Origin: Psychrobacillus sp040274765
GTDB lineage: Bacteria > Bacillota > Bacilli > Bacillales_A > Planococcaceae
Length of the DNA: 24,271 bases
NCBI GenBank assembly: GCA_040274765.1
Contig: JBEMAY010000050.1
Location: forward strand, 1 to 24,271
Direction of reading: 5' to 3'
Under the pieces are notes generated by a model, which saw nothing but the letters and a program-made list of their open reading frames with translations, was not told the origin of the DNA and did no database searches. A program made the translations under genes and the position numbers. Below are positions 1-5,545 of this stretch, in pieces. Every line of letters starts with the position of its first letter. The first letter of the stretch is position 1.

Positions 1-360
1 GGAGGAACTGGAGCAACGGGAGCGACAGGGGTAACGGGAGCGACAGGGGCAACCGGAGCAACGGGAGGAACTGGAGCAACGGGAGGAACTGGAGCAACGG
101 GAGCGACTGGGGTAACCGGAGGAACTGGGGCAACGGGAGCGACAGGGGCAACCGGAGCAACGGGAGCGACAGGGGCAACCGGAGGAACTGGAGCAACGGG
201 AGCGACTGGGGTAACCGGAGGAACTGGGGCAACCGGAGCGACAGGGGCAATCGGAGCAACGGGAGCCACTGGGGTAACCGGGATAACCGGGGCAACAGGC
301 GTAACTGGAGTAACAGGAGCAACCGGGGCAACTGGATTAACCGGAGCCACTGGATCAACC
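1..360 (+). repeat. GXT collagen-coding tandem repeat with higher-order 18-36 bp units
   Basis: The DNA is built from 9-bp units such as GGAGCAACG or GGGGTAACC. These are grouped into longer near-identical blocks, for example GGAGCGACTGGGGTAACC followed by GGAGGAACTGG, which recur several times between 60 and 240. The array becomes more diverged after about 270. This suggests expansion and contraction by unit slippage. Confidence 0.85.
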
Positions 361-798
361 GGAACAGCAAATTTAACAACTTATGGGGACTTTTATAGAA
401 CGGGAGCTACCACTGTAGCCTCCCAAGCAAGCATCCCTTTTACTAATACTGCAGTTTCAACACCAGATGTTTCACTTGTAAATAATGCAGTACAAATAAC
501 AGAACCGGGCATATACGATGTCACAGGAACTGTAACATCTACTGCGGGACTTAATACTCCATCAGTTTGGTATTTAGCTTTAAATGGTGTAGAGATACCG
601 GGCACAACTTTTGGAACATCTGGTACTGCAGGAAATATAACTCTAACTGCTGGTGGGATTATTGAAGTAACGGATACCCCTGCTACCATAACTTTAGTTA
701 ATGCAACAGATAGTTCCCGAACGTTGCCTGGAGAGATTGGGGATGTACCAATTCAAAATGCTTCTATTAGGGTATTAAAAATAAATGATACCGCGTAA
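1..798 (+). CDS. BclA-like collagen-repeat exosporium glycoprotein, 3' part
   Basis: The gene is cut at its 5' end by the window edge; the frame is open from base 1 to TAA at 796-798. Residues 1-120 are about 40 consecutive Gly-X-Thr triplets (mostly GAT, with GVT, GGT, GIT, GLT and one GAI), the pattern of Bacillus exosporium collagen-like proteins of the BclA type, whose threonines are usually glycosylated. Residues from about 121 to 265 form a non-repetitive, beta-rich C-terminal domain starting near YGDFYRTGA. In the BclA family this domain is a C1q/TNF-like trimerising head. The N-terminal exosporium-targeting leader would lie outside the window. Expression in the mother cell late in sporulation is expected for the family but is not shown here. 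A strong hairpin follows at 873-909. I am confident of a collagen-like spore-surface protein; which BclA paralogue it is cannot be told. Confidence 0.85.
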   Translation, partial: GGTGATGATGVTGATGATGATGGTGATGGTGATGATGVTGGTGATGATGATGATGATGATGGTGATGATGVTGGTGATGATGAIGATGATGVTGITGATGVTGVTGATGATGLTGATGSTGTANLTTYGDFYRTGATTVASQASIPFTNTAVSTPDVSLVNNAVQITEPGIYDVTGTVTSTAGLNTPSVWYLALNGVEIPGTTFGTSGTAGNITLTAGGIIEVTDTPATITLVNATDSSRTLPGEIGDVPIQNASIRVLKINDTA

Positions 799-872
799 TC
801 GTTAAATTAAGAAGGGCTTTTATTGAAAAGACAAAGCCCATCGTGAATTAAGTTTCTTAAAATGAGATAAAC

Positions 873-909
873 AAAAGCCGATGACCCATTAACTGGATCA
901 TCGGCTTTT
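873..909 (+). terminator. Rho-independent terminator-like hairpin after the collagen gene
   Basis: A perfect 12-bp stem (AAAAGCCGATGA with TCATCGGCTTTT) encloses a 13-nt loop, and the 3' arm ends in a short T run. It lies 75 bp after the stop codon. The same AAAAGCCGAT arm occurs in the hairpins at 1847 and 4018. A weaker hairpin (GGGCTTT/AAAGCCC) lies nearer the stop, at about 815-838. Confidence 0.7.
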
Positions 910-1091
910 ACTTATGGGTTATAAAAAGTGGGTTACTCAATTAAAATGTCCTCTAGTAACAATAGGGGGAGTAATAATACTTGTATTGGAGAGCCTAATT
1001 TATAACTAGGTAATCTAGGAAGGAAAAGTAAAAATGGGCTTAGGCTTTAATAGATAGTTATATATAGCAAGACACTATTTTAAAAATAGCC

Positions 1092-1130
1092 AAAAATTCT
1101 TTCTATTAGGAGATTAATAAGAATTTTTTT
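1092..1130. terminator. AT-rich bidirectional terminator-like hairpin
   Basis: AAAAATTCTT (1092-1101) pairs with AAGAATTTTT (1119-1128) around a 17-nt loop, with T runs on both strands. It lies directly after the stop codon of the minus-strand fragment at 1129-1302, so it may be that gene's terminator. Confidence 0.45.
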
Positions 1131-1302
1131 ACCAGCTCCCTTTATTGGAGTGCTCTAAAAAAGCACAGTCGGGATTACTTTCATCACAGCCTGTTAGTAC
1201 AAATACATTTATGGTGCCACTTGCTAAACCTCTAAATATTGACATGTTTCCTACAGGTTGATTTTTTAAACTAAAGTTAGCGATTAACTGTTTGAGGGTT
1301 AT
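1129..1302 (-). pseudogene. Possible remnant of a minus-strand gene (C-terminal fragment)
   Basis: A 58-codon minus-strand frame is open from an upstream stop at 1303-1305 to TAA at 1129-1131. It encodes a protein-like sequence ending in NVFVLTGCDESNPDCAFLEH and then SNKGSW. The only internal ATG (1243-1245) would give 38 residues and has only a weak AGGA ahead of it, so it looks more like the tail of a truncated gene than a complete one. I do not recognise the family. Its place between a collagen-like gene and a YjcZ-type gene could mean a former spore-surface gene, but that is inference. A hairpin terminator directly follows, which supports a once-real gene end. Confidence 0.35.
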
Positions 1303-1339
1303 TCATGTGATTAGTACAATGAAGGTAAGGATGAAGGAG

Positions 1340-1532
1340 ATGAGTATGATGAGACTTACGATTAGTAAAATACTTTTAAAAAAAGAGAAGAAAAAGCAAT
1401 TACACAAGATGTCCTAGCAAAATTTATAGGTGTTTCCAAAGCCTCTATACAAATGGGAAACAAGTAAAACTTATCCAGATATAACACTTCTGCCGATATT
1501 CCCCTATTAATTATTTGTTGGTTATGTATTAA
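1340..1532 (+). pseudogene. Frameshifted XRE-family helix-turn-helix regulator remnant
   Basis: The three frames together spell an XRE/Cro-type HTH: MRLTISKILLKK, then KKREEKAITQDVLAKFIG plus VSKAS, then WETSKTYPDITLLPI. This matches the usual order of helix 1, the ITQxxLAxxIGVSKASVSKWE recognition region and the YPDITLLP helix. The first break fits loss of one A in the homopolymer at about 1378-1384. The second fits a net 2-nt loss just before the WET codons at about 1455. A third break follows LLPI, where the frame runs into a stop. An AAGGAGA site at 1334-1340 precedes the ATG at 1349. The C-terminal half is missing. It is a decayed gene, not a functional CDS. Confidence 0.7.
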
Positions 1533-1598
1533 ATTACCTTAGTCATCCGTTTTTTTAAACATAATGTATAAGTATTAACAAGGAAGGGGGAAAAGCAG

Positions 1599-1718
1599 AT
1601 GTCTGGATATGAAAATCAAGGCGGCGGATCAGGTTATGGTAATGGTGTATCAGGTTTCGTAATGCTTATCGTGTTGTTTATCCTACTTATTATTGTGGGA
1701 GCAGCGTTCATTTATTAG
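1599..1718 (+). CDS. YjcZ-family sporulation miniprotein
   Basis: This is a 39-residue protein starting at ATG with a strong ribosome binding site (AAGGAAGGGGG, 1581-1590). Residues 1-18 are Gly/Ser/Tyr/Asn-rich (MSGYENQGGGSGYGNGVS). Residues 19-39 form a single hydrophobic helix (GFVMLIVLFILLIIVGAAFIY) ending at the C-terminus. This is the architecture of the YjcZ/YrvJ-type small sporulation proteins common in Bacillus, which are tail-anchored and usually found in several copies per genome. The molecular role is not known. It is followed by a hairpin with a T run. The neighbouring collagen-like and Pro/Gln-repeat genes fit a spore-related region. Confidence 0.85.
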   Translation: MSGYENQGGGSGYGNGVSGFVMLIVLFILLIIVGAAFIY

Positions 1719-1727
1719 TCAGTTGCT

Positions 1728-1812
1728 ACTAACTCAATTTTTTTAAAAAACCATTCATAACTTTCTTGTAAAAAAATCGACTTTCTCTTAATTGAGTTAG
1801 TTGTTTTTTTTA
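1728..1812 (+). terminator. Terminator-like long-loop hairpin after the YjcZ-type gene
   Basis: ACTAACTCAATT (1728-1739) pairs perfectly with AATTGAGTTAGT (1790-1801) around a 50-nt loop, followed by a run of Ts. The loop is long for an intrinsic terminator, but the perfect 12-bp stem and the T tract support the call. Confidence 0.5.
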
Positions 1813-1846
1813 GATGAAATCAAAATAATAAAAAAAAATAGCAATA

Positions 1847-1887
1847 AAAAGCCGATATCTCTAATTGCTAAGGAGACATCGGCTTTT
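1847..1887 (-). terminator. Terminator of the Pro/Gln-repeat gene
   Basis: The arms AAAAGCCGAT (1847-1856) and ATCGGCTTTT (1878-1887) extend inward with one mismatch. On the minus strand the stem is followed by a T-rich tract (the A run at about 1830-1850). It lies just past the stop codon of the minus-strand gene at 1890. Confidence 0.65.
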
Positions 1888-1889
1888 AA

Positions 1890-2294
1890 CTATCTAAACA
1901 AACCTATTGCAGATCCTAATTGCCTCATCATGTTATAGCCATTCTGTAAGGTTGTTGCGTGGCCTGCAAGAGTGTTGATATGATTGGGCAGTCTTCCTAA
2001 AAAGCCTGGGGATGAATTGTTACCGGACCCAGACACAGAAGGCTGGTTCCATCTATTATCAAAAGGTTGCCCAAATGGTTGTCCCTGATTAGGGGGACCA
2101 AACTGTTGCCCCTGATTAGGTGGTCCAAATGGTTGCCCTTGAAAAGGTTGCCCAAATGGTTGTCCTTGGAAAGGAGCTCCAAACGGTTGCCCTTGGTAAG
2201 GAGGACGGAATTGTTGCCCTTGATATGGAGGGCCAAACCCTTGTCTATAACCTGGGGGAAAGGATCTGCTTGGAAATGGTGAAAAAAGTGGCAT
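1890..2294 (-). CDS. Pro/Gln/Gly nonapeptide-repeat protein, possibly spore coat (YqfQ/VrrA-like)
   Basis: This is a 134-residue protein. Residues from about 19 to 81 are seven tandem nonapeptides of the form (P/Q)FGxPxQGQ, the last one degenerate. They are encoded by a 27-bp DNA repeat whose third-position Phe/Tyr/Asn changes are the main variation. The C-terminal 40 residues (NHINTLAGHATTLQNGYNMM then RQLGSAIGLFR) are non-repetitive and helix-forming. The layout of a Pro-rich repeat followed by a short helical tail ending near LFR/LYR resembles YqfQ (VrrA-like) proteins of Bacillus. I regard that as a resemblance, not an assignment. A GGAGG-type site (AAGGAGGTGATTAC) lies just before the ATG. 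There is no signal peptide. Spore coat or exosporium structural function is inferred from composition and neighbours. Confidence 0.65.
   Translation of the reverse strand: MPLFSPFPSRSFPPGYRQGFGPPYQGQQFRPPYQGQPFGAPFQGQPFGQPFQGQPFGPPNQGQQFGPPNQGQPFGQPFDNRWNQPSVSGSGNNSSPGFLGRLPNHINTLAGHATTLQNGYNMMRQLGSAIGLFR
1965..2250 (-). repeat. 27-bp tandem repeat coding PFGxPxQGQ
   Basis: There are about seven units of 27 bp; on the plus strand each reads close to TGGTTGCCCTTGxxxAGG. Neighbouring units differ at a few positions, so copy number is likely to vary between strains. Confidence 0.7.
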
Positions 2295-2499
2295 GTAATC
2301 ACCTCCTTACAGAGTAAACCTATTTATAATATATGGAGATGTGCATTATAGACTTAGACTTTTAATTGAGTTTCCATAAGAATAATAGATGTAAAATTTG
2401 TTGCCAGTTAACCAGTGGATGGAGCAGGAACACAGCTATGACAGCAGATATTATCAAGGTGAAGCTAAGTCCCTTCAGGTGGGGACATTTTGTTTCAGG
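2295..2499. other. Intergenic stretch with no clear gene
   Basis: The short interval upstream of the repeat protein and downstream of the ZinT gene contains open frames of about 45 codons on both strands (plus about 2395-2540, without a start site; minus about 2350-2475, hydrophobic). Neither has a ribosome binding site and I recognise neither. A short stem (GTCCC/GGGAC around 2469-2486) may help end the ZinT-like gene. Confidence 0.3.
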
Positions 2500-3234
2500 T
2501 TAATGCGCTATCATGTCGTGGCTTATATCATGCCCACTCATGCCTGATGGGAAAAAGGTTGGCCAGTTGTTTACTTCCTTAAGCAAAGCTTGTCGATCGT
2601 TTCCCCAGTAAAGGTGGTAGTGGTCAGACTCCTCCGGAGATATAATATGATCACTAAATTGAATGTATTTTGGGAGACCTTCTGTTTCTTCTTGCAGCTT
2701 AAATATGTATCTTACTCCTTTATTTCCTGCCTCATAGGTCAAGATTTCATAGCCATCATACATATACTTGCCATGGGTCTCCCTTCCATCCCGGTAAAAG
2801 GTGATTGTGTCCTTCTTGATCACAATGCGCTCAACATCTGTTTGATATCCTGTTTGGTAATATTCCTTATAATCTTGAGCTGACATCCTGCCTTCATGCT
2901 CCGCCTTATGAGTAAATACTTCGTCAAGTGAGCCATCCTCTAGATATGGATAGACGGATTGCCAGTCTCCATCCCAATCTGAGAGGGGACGATCCTGTAC
3001 TTGACTATCCTCAAAATAACCTGCGTAAATCTTTTCTTTTTTCTCATCATGAGTATGACTATGGCCATGTTCACCTTTTTCCCCATGTTCGTCCGTGGTT
3101 TTCTCCTGAACAGATGTTAATGGAGTTGTTTCGCTCTCCAGATTTTTTTCTTTTGAGAAATTAGTAGCCTGACATCCAACTAATAAGGTACTGATAGCTA
3201 AAAGGCTAACCACATTTCCTGATGATATCTTCAT
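2500..3234 (-). CDS. zinT: ZinT/AdcA-C-type zinc-binding lipoprotein
   Basis: The 244-residue protein begins with a lipoprotein signal peptide: a hydrophobic stretch to the lipobox LVGC, with Cys21 as the lipidation site. A flexible His/Asp/Glu-rich segment follows (about 48-68, including HGEKGEHGHSHTHDEK), likely to bind metal. From about residue 69 to the end it is a ZinT lipocalin-like domain: YFEDSQVQDRPLSDWDGDWQ at the start and a late SDHIISPEESDHYHLYWGND block that carries the His-x-His metal ligands of the family. In Gram-positives such domains capture zinc outside the membrane and pass it to AdcABC/ZnuABC transporters, often as part of AdcA; here the domain stands alone. ATG has AAAAGGAGAG ahead of it. 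The promoter overlaps a Zur-type operator, so induction under zinc starvation is expected. Confidence 0.88.
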   Translation of the reverse strand: MKISSGNVVSLLAISTLLVGCQATNFSKEKNLESETTPLTSVQEKTTDEHGEKGEHGHSHTHDEKKEKIYAGYFEDSQVQDRPLSDWDGDWQSVYPYLEDGSLDEVFTHKAEHEGRMSAQDYKEYYQTGYQTDVERIVIKKDTITFYRDGRETHGKYMYDGYEILTYEAGNKGVRYIFKLQEETEGLPKYIQFSDHIISPEESDHYHLYWGNDRQALLKEVNNWPTFFPSGMSGHDISHDMIAH

Positions 3235-3252
3235 AAATAACTCTCCTTTTCT

Positions 3253-3273
3253 AAATAGTAATGGTTACGATTT
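3253..3273. promoter_or_regulatory. Zur box
   Basis: The 21-bp dyad AAATAGTAAT-G-GTTACGATTT matches the Bacillus Zur consensus (AAATCGTAAT-N-ATTACGATTT, from memory) at 18 of the 20 specified positions. It lies between the -10 box of the zinT promoter and the start codon, overlapping the expected transcription start, as expected for repression by zinc-loaded Zur. Confidence 0.85.
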
Positions 3274-3276
3274 AGA

Positions 3277-3305
3277 ATTATAAGGTTAGTTTAAACCCAC
3301 GTCAA
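3277..3305 (-). promoter_or_regulatory. SigA-type promoter of zinT
   Basis: On the minus strand, TTGACG (3300-3305) and TATAAT (3277-3282) are separated by exactly 17 bp, a near-consensus housekeeping promoter. The Zur box starts 3 bp downstream of the -10. Confidence 0.85.
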
Positions 3306-3369
3306 GAAATATATGATGGATTAATAGTTGAAAATCTTTATCTGTGTGTAAATTCATAAAATGTAAGAG

Positions 3370-3407
3370 GGTTATTCAGCAAAATCAATGGCTGAATAAT
3401 CTTTTTT
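3370..3407 (+). terminator. Orphan plus-strand terminator
   Basis: GGTTATTCAGC (3370-3380) pairs with GCTGAATAATC (3391-3401), followed by six Ts. No plus-strand gene ends upstream of it (the neighbour is the minus-strand zinT), so it is either the relic of a lost gene or a leader element of the gene at 3504. Confidence 0.65.
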
Positions 3408-3503
3408 GTATTTTTAGAGTATACTTCCACTGTATGGAATGAATATAAGATTGGGTAAATATAGTCGGAAATTGTATAATGGTTATAATTGGAGGTGAAT
3501 TAT

Positions 3504-3974
3504 TTGAAGCTGTTTATTCAAGTGGCCATTGGTTTGATGGTGCTAATGTTTTCTACAATTGCGTCTTGGTATGAGGGAAGTACATTAACACAAGATATAT
3601 TGGAGTGGGAGCATACAGCTGTTTTTTCAAAATGGTTCAATGGGTCAGTAAACCAAACAAACGACATTTTGACAATAGATTATTTTATATATGCTGCTAA
3701 ATTCGCACCTGCCTATCCTTTGGCTATGCTATTAAGTGGAACGTACTTATTGATTCTTATCGGTTACATGTTATGTAGAGGCAAAACAAAGCAATTTTCT
3801 TATTTTTTATCTTTTGTTGGAATTGTATTCTTAATTCTATGTAACTTAGTATCAGATTCCCCAACGACAGGTTTAACCATGTTTTTTTATAGTTCTCTTT
3901 TTATAGGAATTTTAATGATGGGTATCGCGATGATCCTAATTGTTACAACTAAAAGGAAGCAAATAATAACTTAA
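3504..3974 (+). CDS. DUF4306-like small membrane protein
   Basis: I place the start at TTG 3504 because GGAGGTG (3491-3497) sits 6 bp upstream; the upstream TTG at 3489 would overlap that site. The protein has 156 residues with four likely transmembrane segments (about 3-22, 66-89, 95-115 and 122-146 from the TTG). An extracellular loop after helix 1 contains SWYEGS and the WEHTAVFSKWFNG segment. The order SWYEGS, W-x-hTAVFS, DYFIYAAKFxP recalls Bacillus YjdJ/DUF4306 proteins of unknown function; this is from memory. The C-terminus is basic (TTKRKQIIT), consistent with an inside-facing tail. It lies between the zinc-uptake and zinc-export genes, but nothing in its sequence suggests metal binding. 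A terminator-like hairpin follows at 4018-4050. Confidence 0.65.
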   Translation: MKLFIQVAIGLMVLMFSTIASWYEGSTLTQDILEWEHTAVFSKWFNGSVNQTNDILTIDYFIYAAKFAPAYPLAMLLSGTYLLILIGYMLCRGKTKQFSYFLSFVGIVFLILCNLVSDSPTTGLTMFFYSSLFIGILMMGIAMILIVTTKRKQIIT

Positions 3975-4017
3975 AATAGAGGGTTTCCTAACATGAAATA
4001 TTAACATTGAATATGCC

Positions 4018-4050
4018 AAAAGCCGATACTTCGCTAGTGTGGGCTTTTTT
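4018..4050 (+). terminator. Terminator after the DUF4306-like gene
   Basis: AAAAGCC-G-ATACT pairs with AGTGT-G-GGCTTTT around a short loop (one internal G/G mismatch), followed by a T run. This is the third hairpin in the window starting AAAAGCCGAT. Confidence 0.65.
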
Positions 4051-4088
4051 ATTTATAAATTTTACTTCCCTTTAATGAATCTATCCTG

Positions 4089-4117
4089 TTTACAAAACAA
4101 CAATGAGGATATATTAT
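4089..4117 (+). promoter_or_regulatory. SigA-type promoter of czcD-czrA
   Basis: TTTACA (4089-4094) and TATTAT (4112-4117) with 17-bp spacing give a good housekeeping promoter. The expected start of transcription, near 4124, falls inside the dyad operator at 4120-4143. Confidence 0.7.
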
Positions 4118-4119
4118 GT

Positions 4120-4143
4120 ATATATGAATATATAATCATATAT
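4120..4143. promoter_or_regulatory. CzrA/SmtB-type operator
   Basis: The dyad ATATATGA-N8-TCATATAT has perfect 8-bp half sites. It has the ATATGAA...TCATAT form of operators bound by SmtB/CzrA-type ArsR repressors, and it overlaps the predicted +1 of the exporter-repressor operon. Zinc binding to the repressor encoded at 5157 should release it. Confidence 0.75.
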
Positions 4144-4186
4144 TAATTTGAAGTTTATTATTAATAGGGGGAAGGGAGGAGTTATT

Positions 4187-5134
4187 ATGGCGGAACACCA
4201 TAACCACACACACAGTGCCAATAAAAAAGTATTGCTCGTTTCTTTTTTTATCATTTTTACCTATATGATTGTAGAGGCAATCGGAGGATACTTGACGAAT
4301 AGCTTGGCGCTTCTTTCAGATGCTGGACATATGCTAAGCGATGCTATATCTTTGGCCATTGCATTATTGGCCTTTAGTCTTGGGGAAAAAGCTGCAAATA
4401 GTAACAAAACATATGGCTATAAGCGTTTTGAAATTTTAGCAGCTGTGCTTAATGGAATAACGCTTATGGGAATCGCATTTTTTATCTTTTATGAGGCATT
4501 TATGCGATTTGCCAATCCACCAGAGGTTGCCACAACTGGAATGCTAATCATTAGTTCTATTGGATTAGCGGTTAATATTTTTGTAGCTTGGTTCATGATG
4601 CGAGGTAGTGACACAGAAGACAACCTGAATATGCGAGGGGCATACTTGCACGTTATTAGCGATATGCTGGGCTCGATCGGTGCAATTATAGCAGCCCTAC
4701 TTATTATGTTCTTGGGATGGGGCTGGGCCGATCCATTAGCCAGTGTGATTGTCGCTGCGCTTGTATTAAGAAGTGGATACTTTGTAACCAAGGCCTCCCT
4801 CCATGTTTTAATGGAAGGTACCCCACAAAATGTTGACGTAAATAACATTGTACAAACAATCGAACAAAACTATGAAATCAAACATGTACATGATTTGCAC
4901 ATCTGGTCTATAACTAGTGGATTGAATGCACTTTCCTGTCATGCAGTTGTAGATAAGGAAATGACAATTGCTGAGGGTGAAAAATTACTTCAAAAAATAG
5001 AGCACGATTTAGCTCATCAAAGTATACAGCATGTAACTATTCAACTTGAAACAGAATCACATAAGCATGATTCATCTATTTTATGTACAACAAAGGCAGA
5101 AGACACAGGAGCTCACCACCACCATCACCACTAA
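4187..5134 (+). CDS. czcD: CDF-family zinc (cadmium/cobalt) efflux transporter CzcD
   Basis: The protein has 315 residues from ATG 4187, which has GGGAGGAG 7 bp upstream; an in-frame TTG at 4148 lacks a ribosome binding site. Six transmembrane helices are followed by a cytoplasmic CDF dimerisation domain (from about 215). The transport-site motifs are intact: SDAGHMLSD in helix 2 (H48, D52) and HVISD in helix 5 (H155, D159). The N-terminus is His-rich (HHNHTHS) and the C-terminus ends in six consecutive histidines, both likely cytoplasmic metal-collecting tails. The family exports Zn2+ (often also Cd2+ or Co2+) in exchange for protons. It forms an operon with the repressor 22 bp downstream. 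The operator at 4120-4143 predicts induction by metal. Confidence 0.93.
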   Translation: MAEHHNHTHSANKKVLLVSFFIIFTYMIVEAIGGYLTNSLALLSDAGHMLSDAISLAIALLAFSLGEKAANSNKTYGYKRFEILAAVLNGITLMGIAFFIFYEAFMRFANPPEVATTGMLIISSIGLAVNIFVAWFMMRGSDTEDNLNMRGAYLHVISDMLGSIGAIIAALLIMFLGWGWADPLASVIVAALVLRSGYFVTKASLHVLMEGTPQNVDVNNIVQTIEQNYEIKHVHDLHIWSITSGLNALSCHAVVDKEMTIAEGEKLLQKIEHDLAHQSIQHVTIQLETESHKHDSSILCTTKAEDTGAHHHHHH

Positions 5135-5156
5135 CAAAAAATAAGGAGGGTATATA

Positions 5157-5462
5157 GTGGAGGAAAAATTACAGCATGATTTAGACGAAGAAACTCTTTT
5201 TGTTGTATCCCAGACGTTCAAAGCACTAAGTGATCCTACTCGTATACGAATATTAAATTTTTTATGCTGTGAGGAGCACTCTGTCAATGAAATAGCGGAA
5301 TCATTAAATTTAGGGCAAACAACCGTTTCTCATCAGCTTCGATTCTTAAAAAACTTGCGTTTGGTAAAATTTCGGCGTGAGGGGACGACCTTATATTACT
5401 CAAGTGATGATGACCACGTGATGAACTTATTGCATCAGGCTGTGAGCCATGCGAAGCATTAA
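5157..5462 (+). CDS. czrA: ArsR/SmtB-family zinc-sensing repressor, CzrA type
   Basis: This 101-residue winged-helix protein starts at GTG, with AAGGAGGG at 5142-5149. The core FKALSDPTRIRILNFL and the recognition helix QTTVSHQLRFLKNLRLV are typical of ArsR repressors. The C-terminal helix carries D85, H87, H98 and H101, spaced exactly as the four alpha-5 zinc ligands of Staphylococcus CzrA (D84, H86, H97, H100). This argues for zinc/cobalt sensing, not arsenic, lead or cadmium sensing through the alpha-3 cysteine site. It is co-transcribed with the exporter and should bind the dyad at 4120-4143, repressing both genes until zinc is in excess. A strong bidirectional terminator follows. Confidence 0.92.
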   Translation: MEEKLQHDLDEETLFVVSQTFKALSDPTRIRILNFLCCEEHSVNEIAESLNLGQTTVSHQLRFLKNLRLVKFRREGTTLYYSSDDDHVMNLLHQAVSHAKH

Positions 5463-5500
5463 ATGGTACATGAAATTGATTCATTTATAGTCAAAATAAA

Positions 5501-5535
5501 AAACTCCCGTAAAATATAAATTTTTACGGGAGTTT
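5501..5535. terminator. Bidirectional terminator between czrA and the MFS gene
   Basis: A perfect 14-bp stem (AAACTCCCGTAAAA with TTTTACGGGAGTTT) and a 7-nt loop lie between convergent genes, with A and T runs flanking both sides. Confidence 0.9.
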
Positions 5536-5545
5536 ACAGTATTTC

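Noticed and set aside
1..360. CRISPR-like or satellite repeat
   Set aside because: The period is 9 bp in frame with Gly-X-Thr codons and it continues into a coding C-terminal domain, so it is collagen-coding sequence.
393..689. 98-codon minus-strand frame inside the collagen gene
   Set aside because: It is antisense to the BclA-like C-terminal domain, with low-complexity Val/Pro composition typical of shadow frames.
1997..2317. Alternative frames across the nonapeptide-repeat gene, on both strands
   Set aside because: The 27-bp period keeps all frames open. Only the 1890-2294 minus frame has a good ribosome binding site and a terminator.
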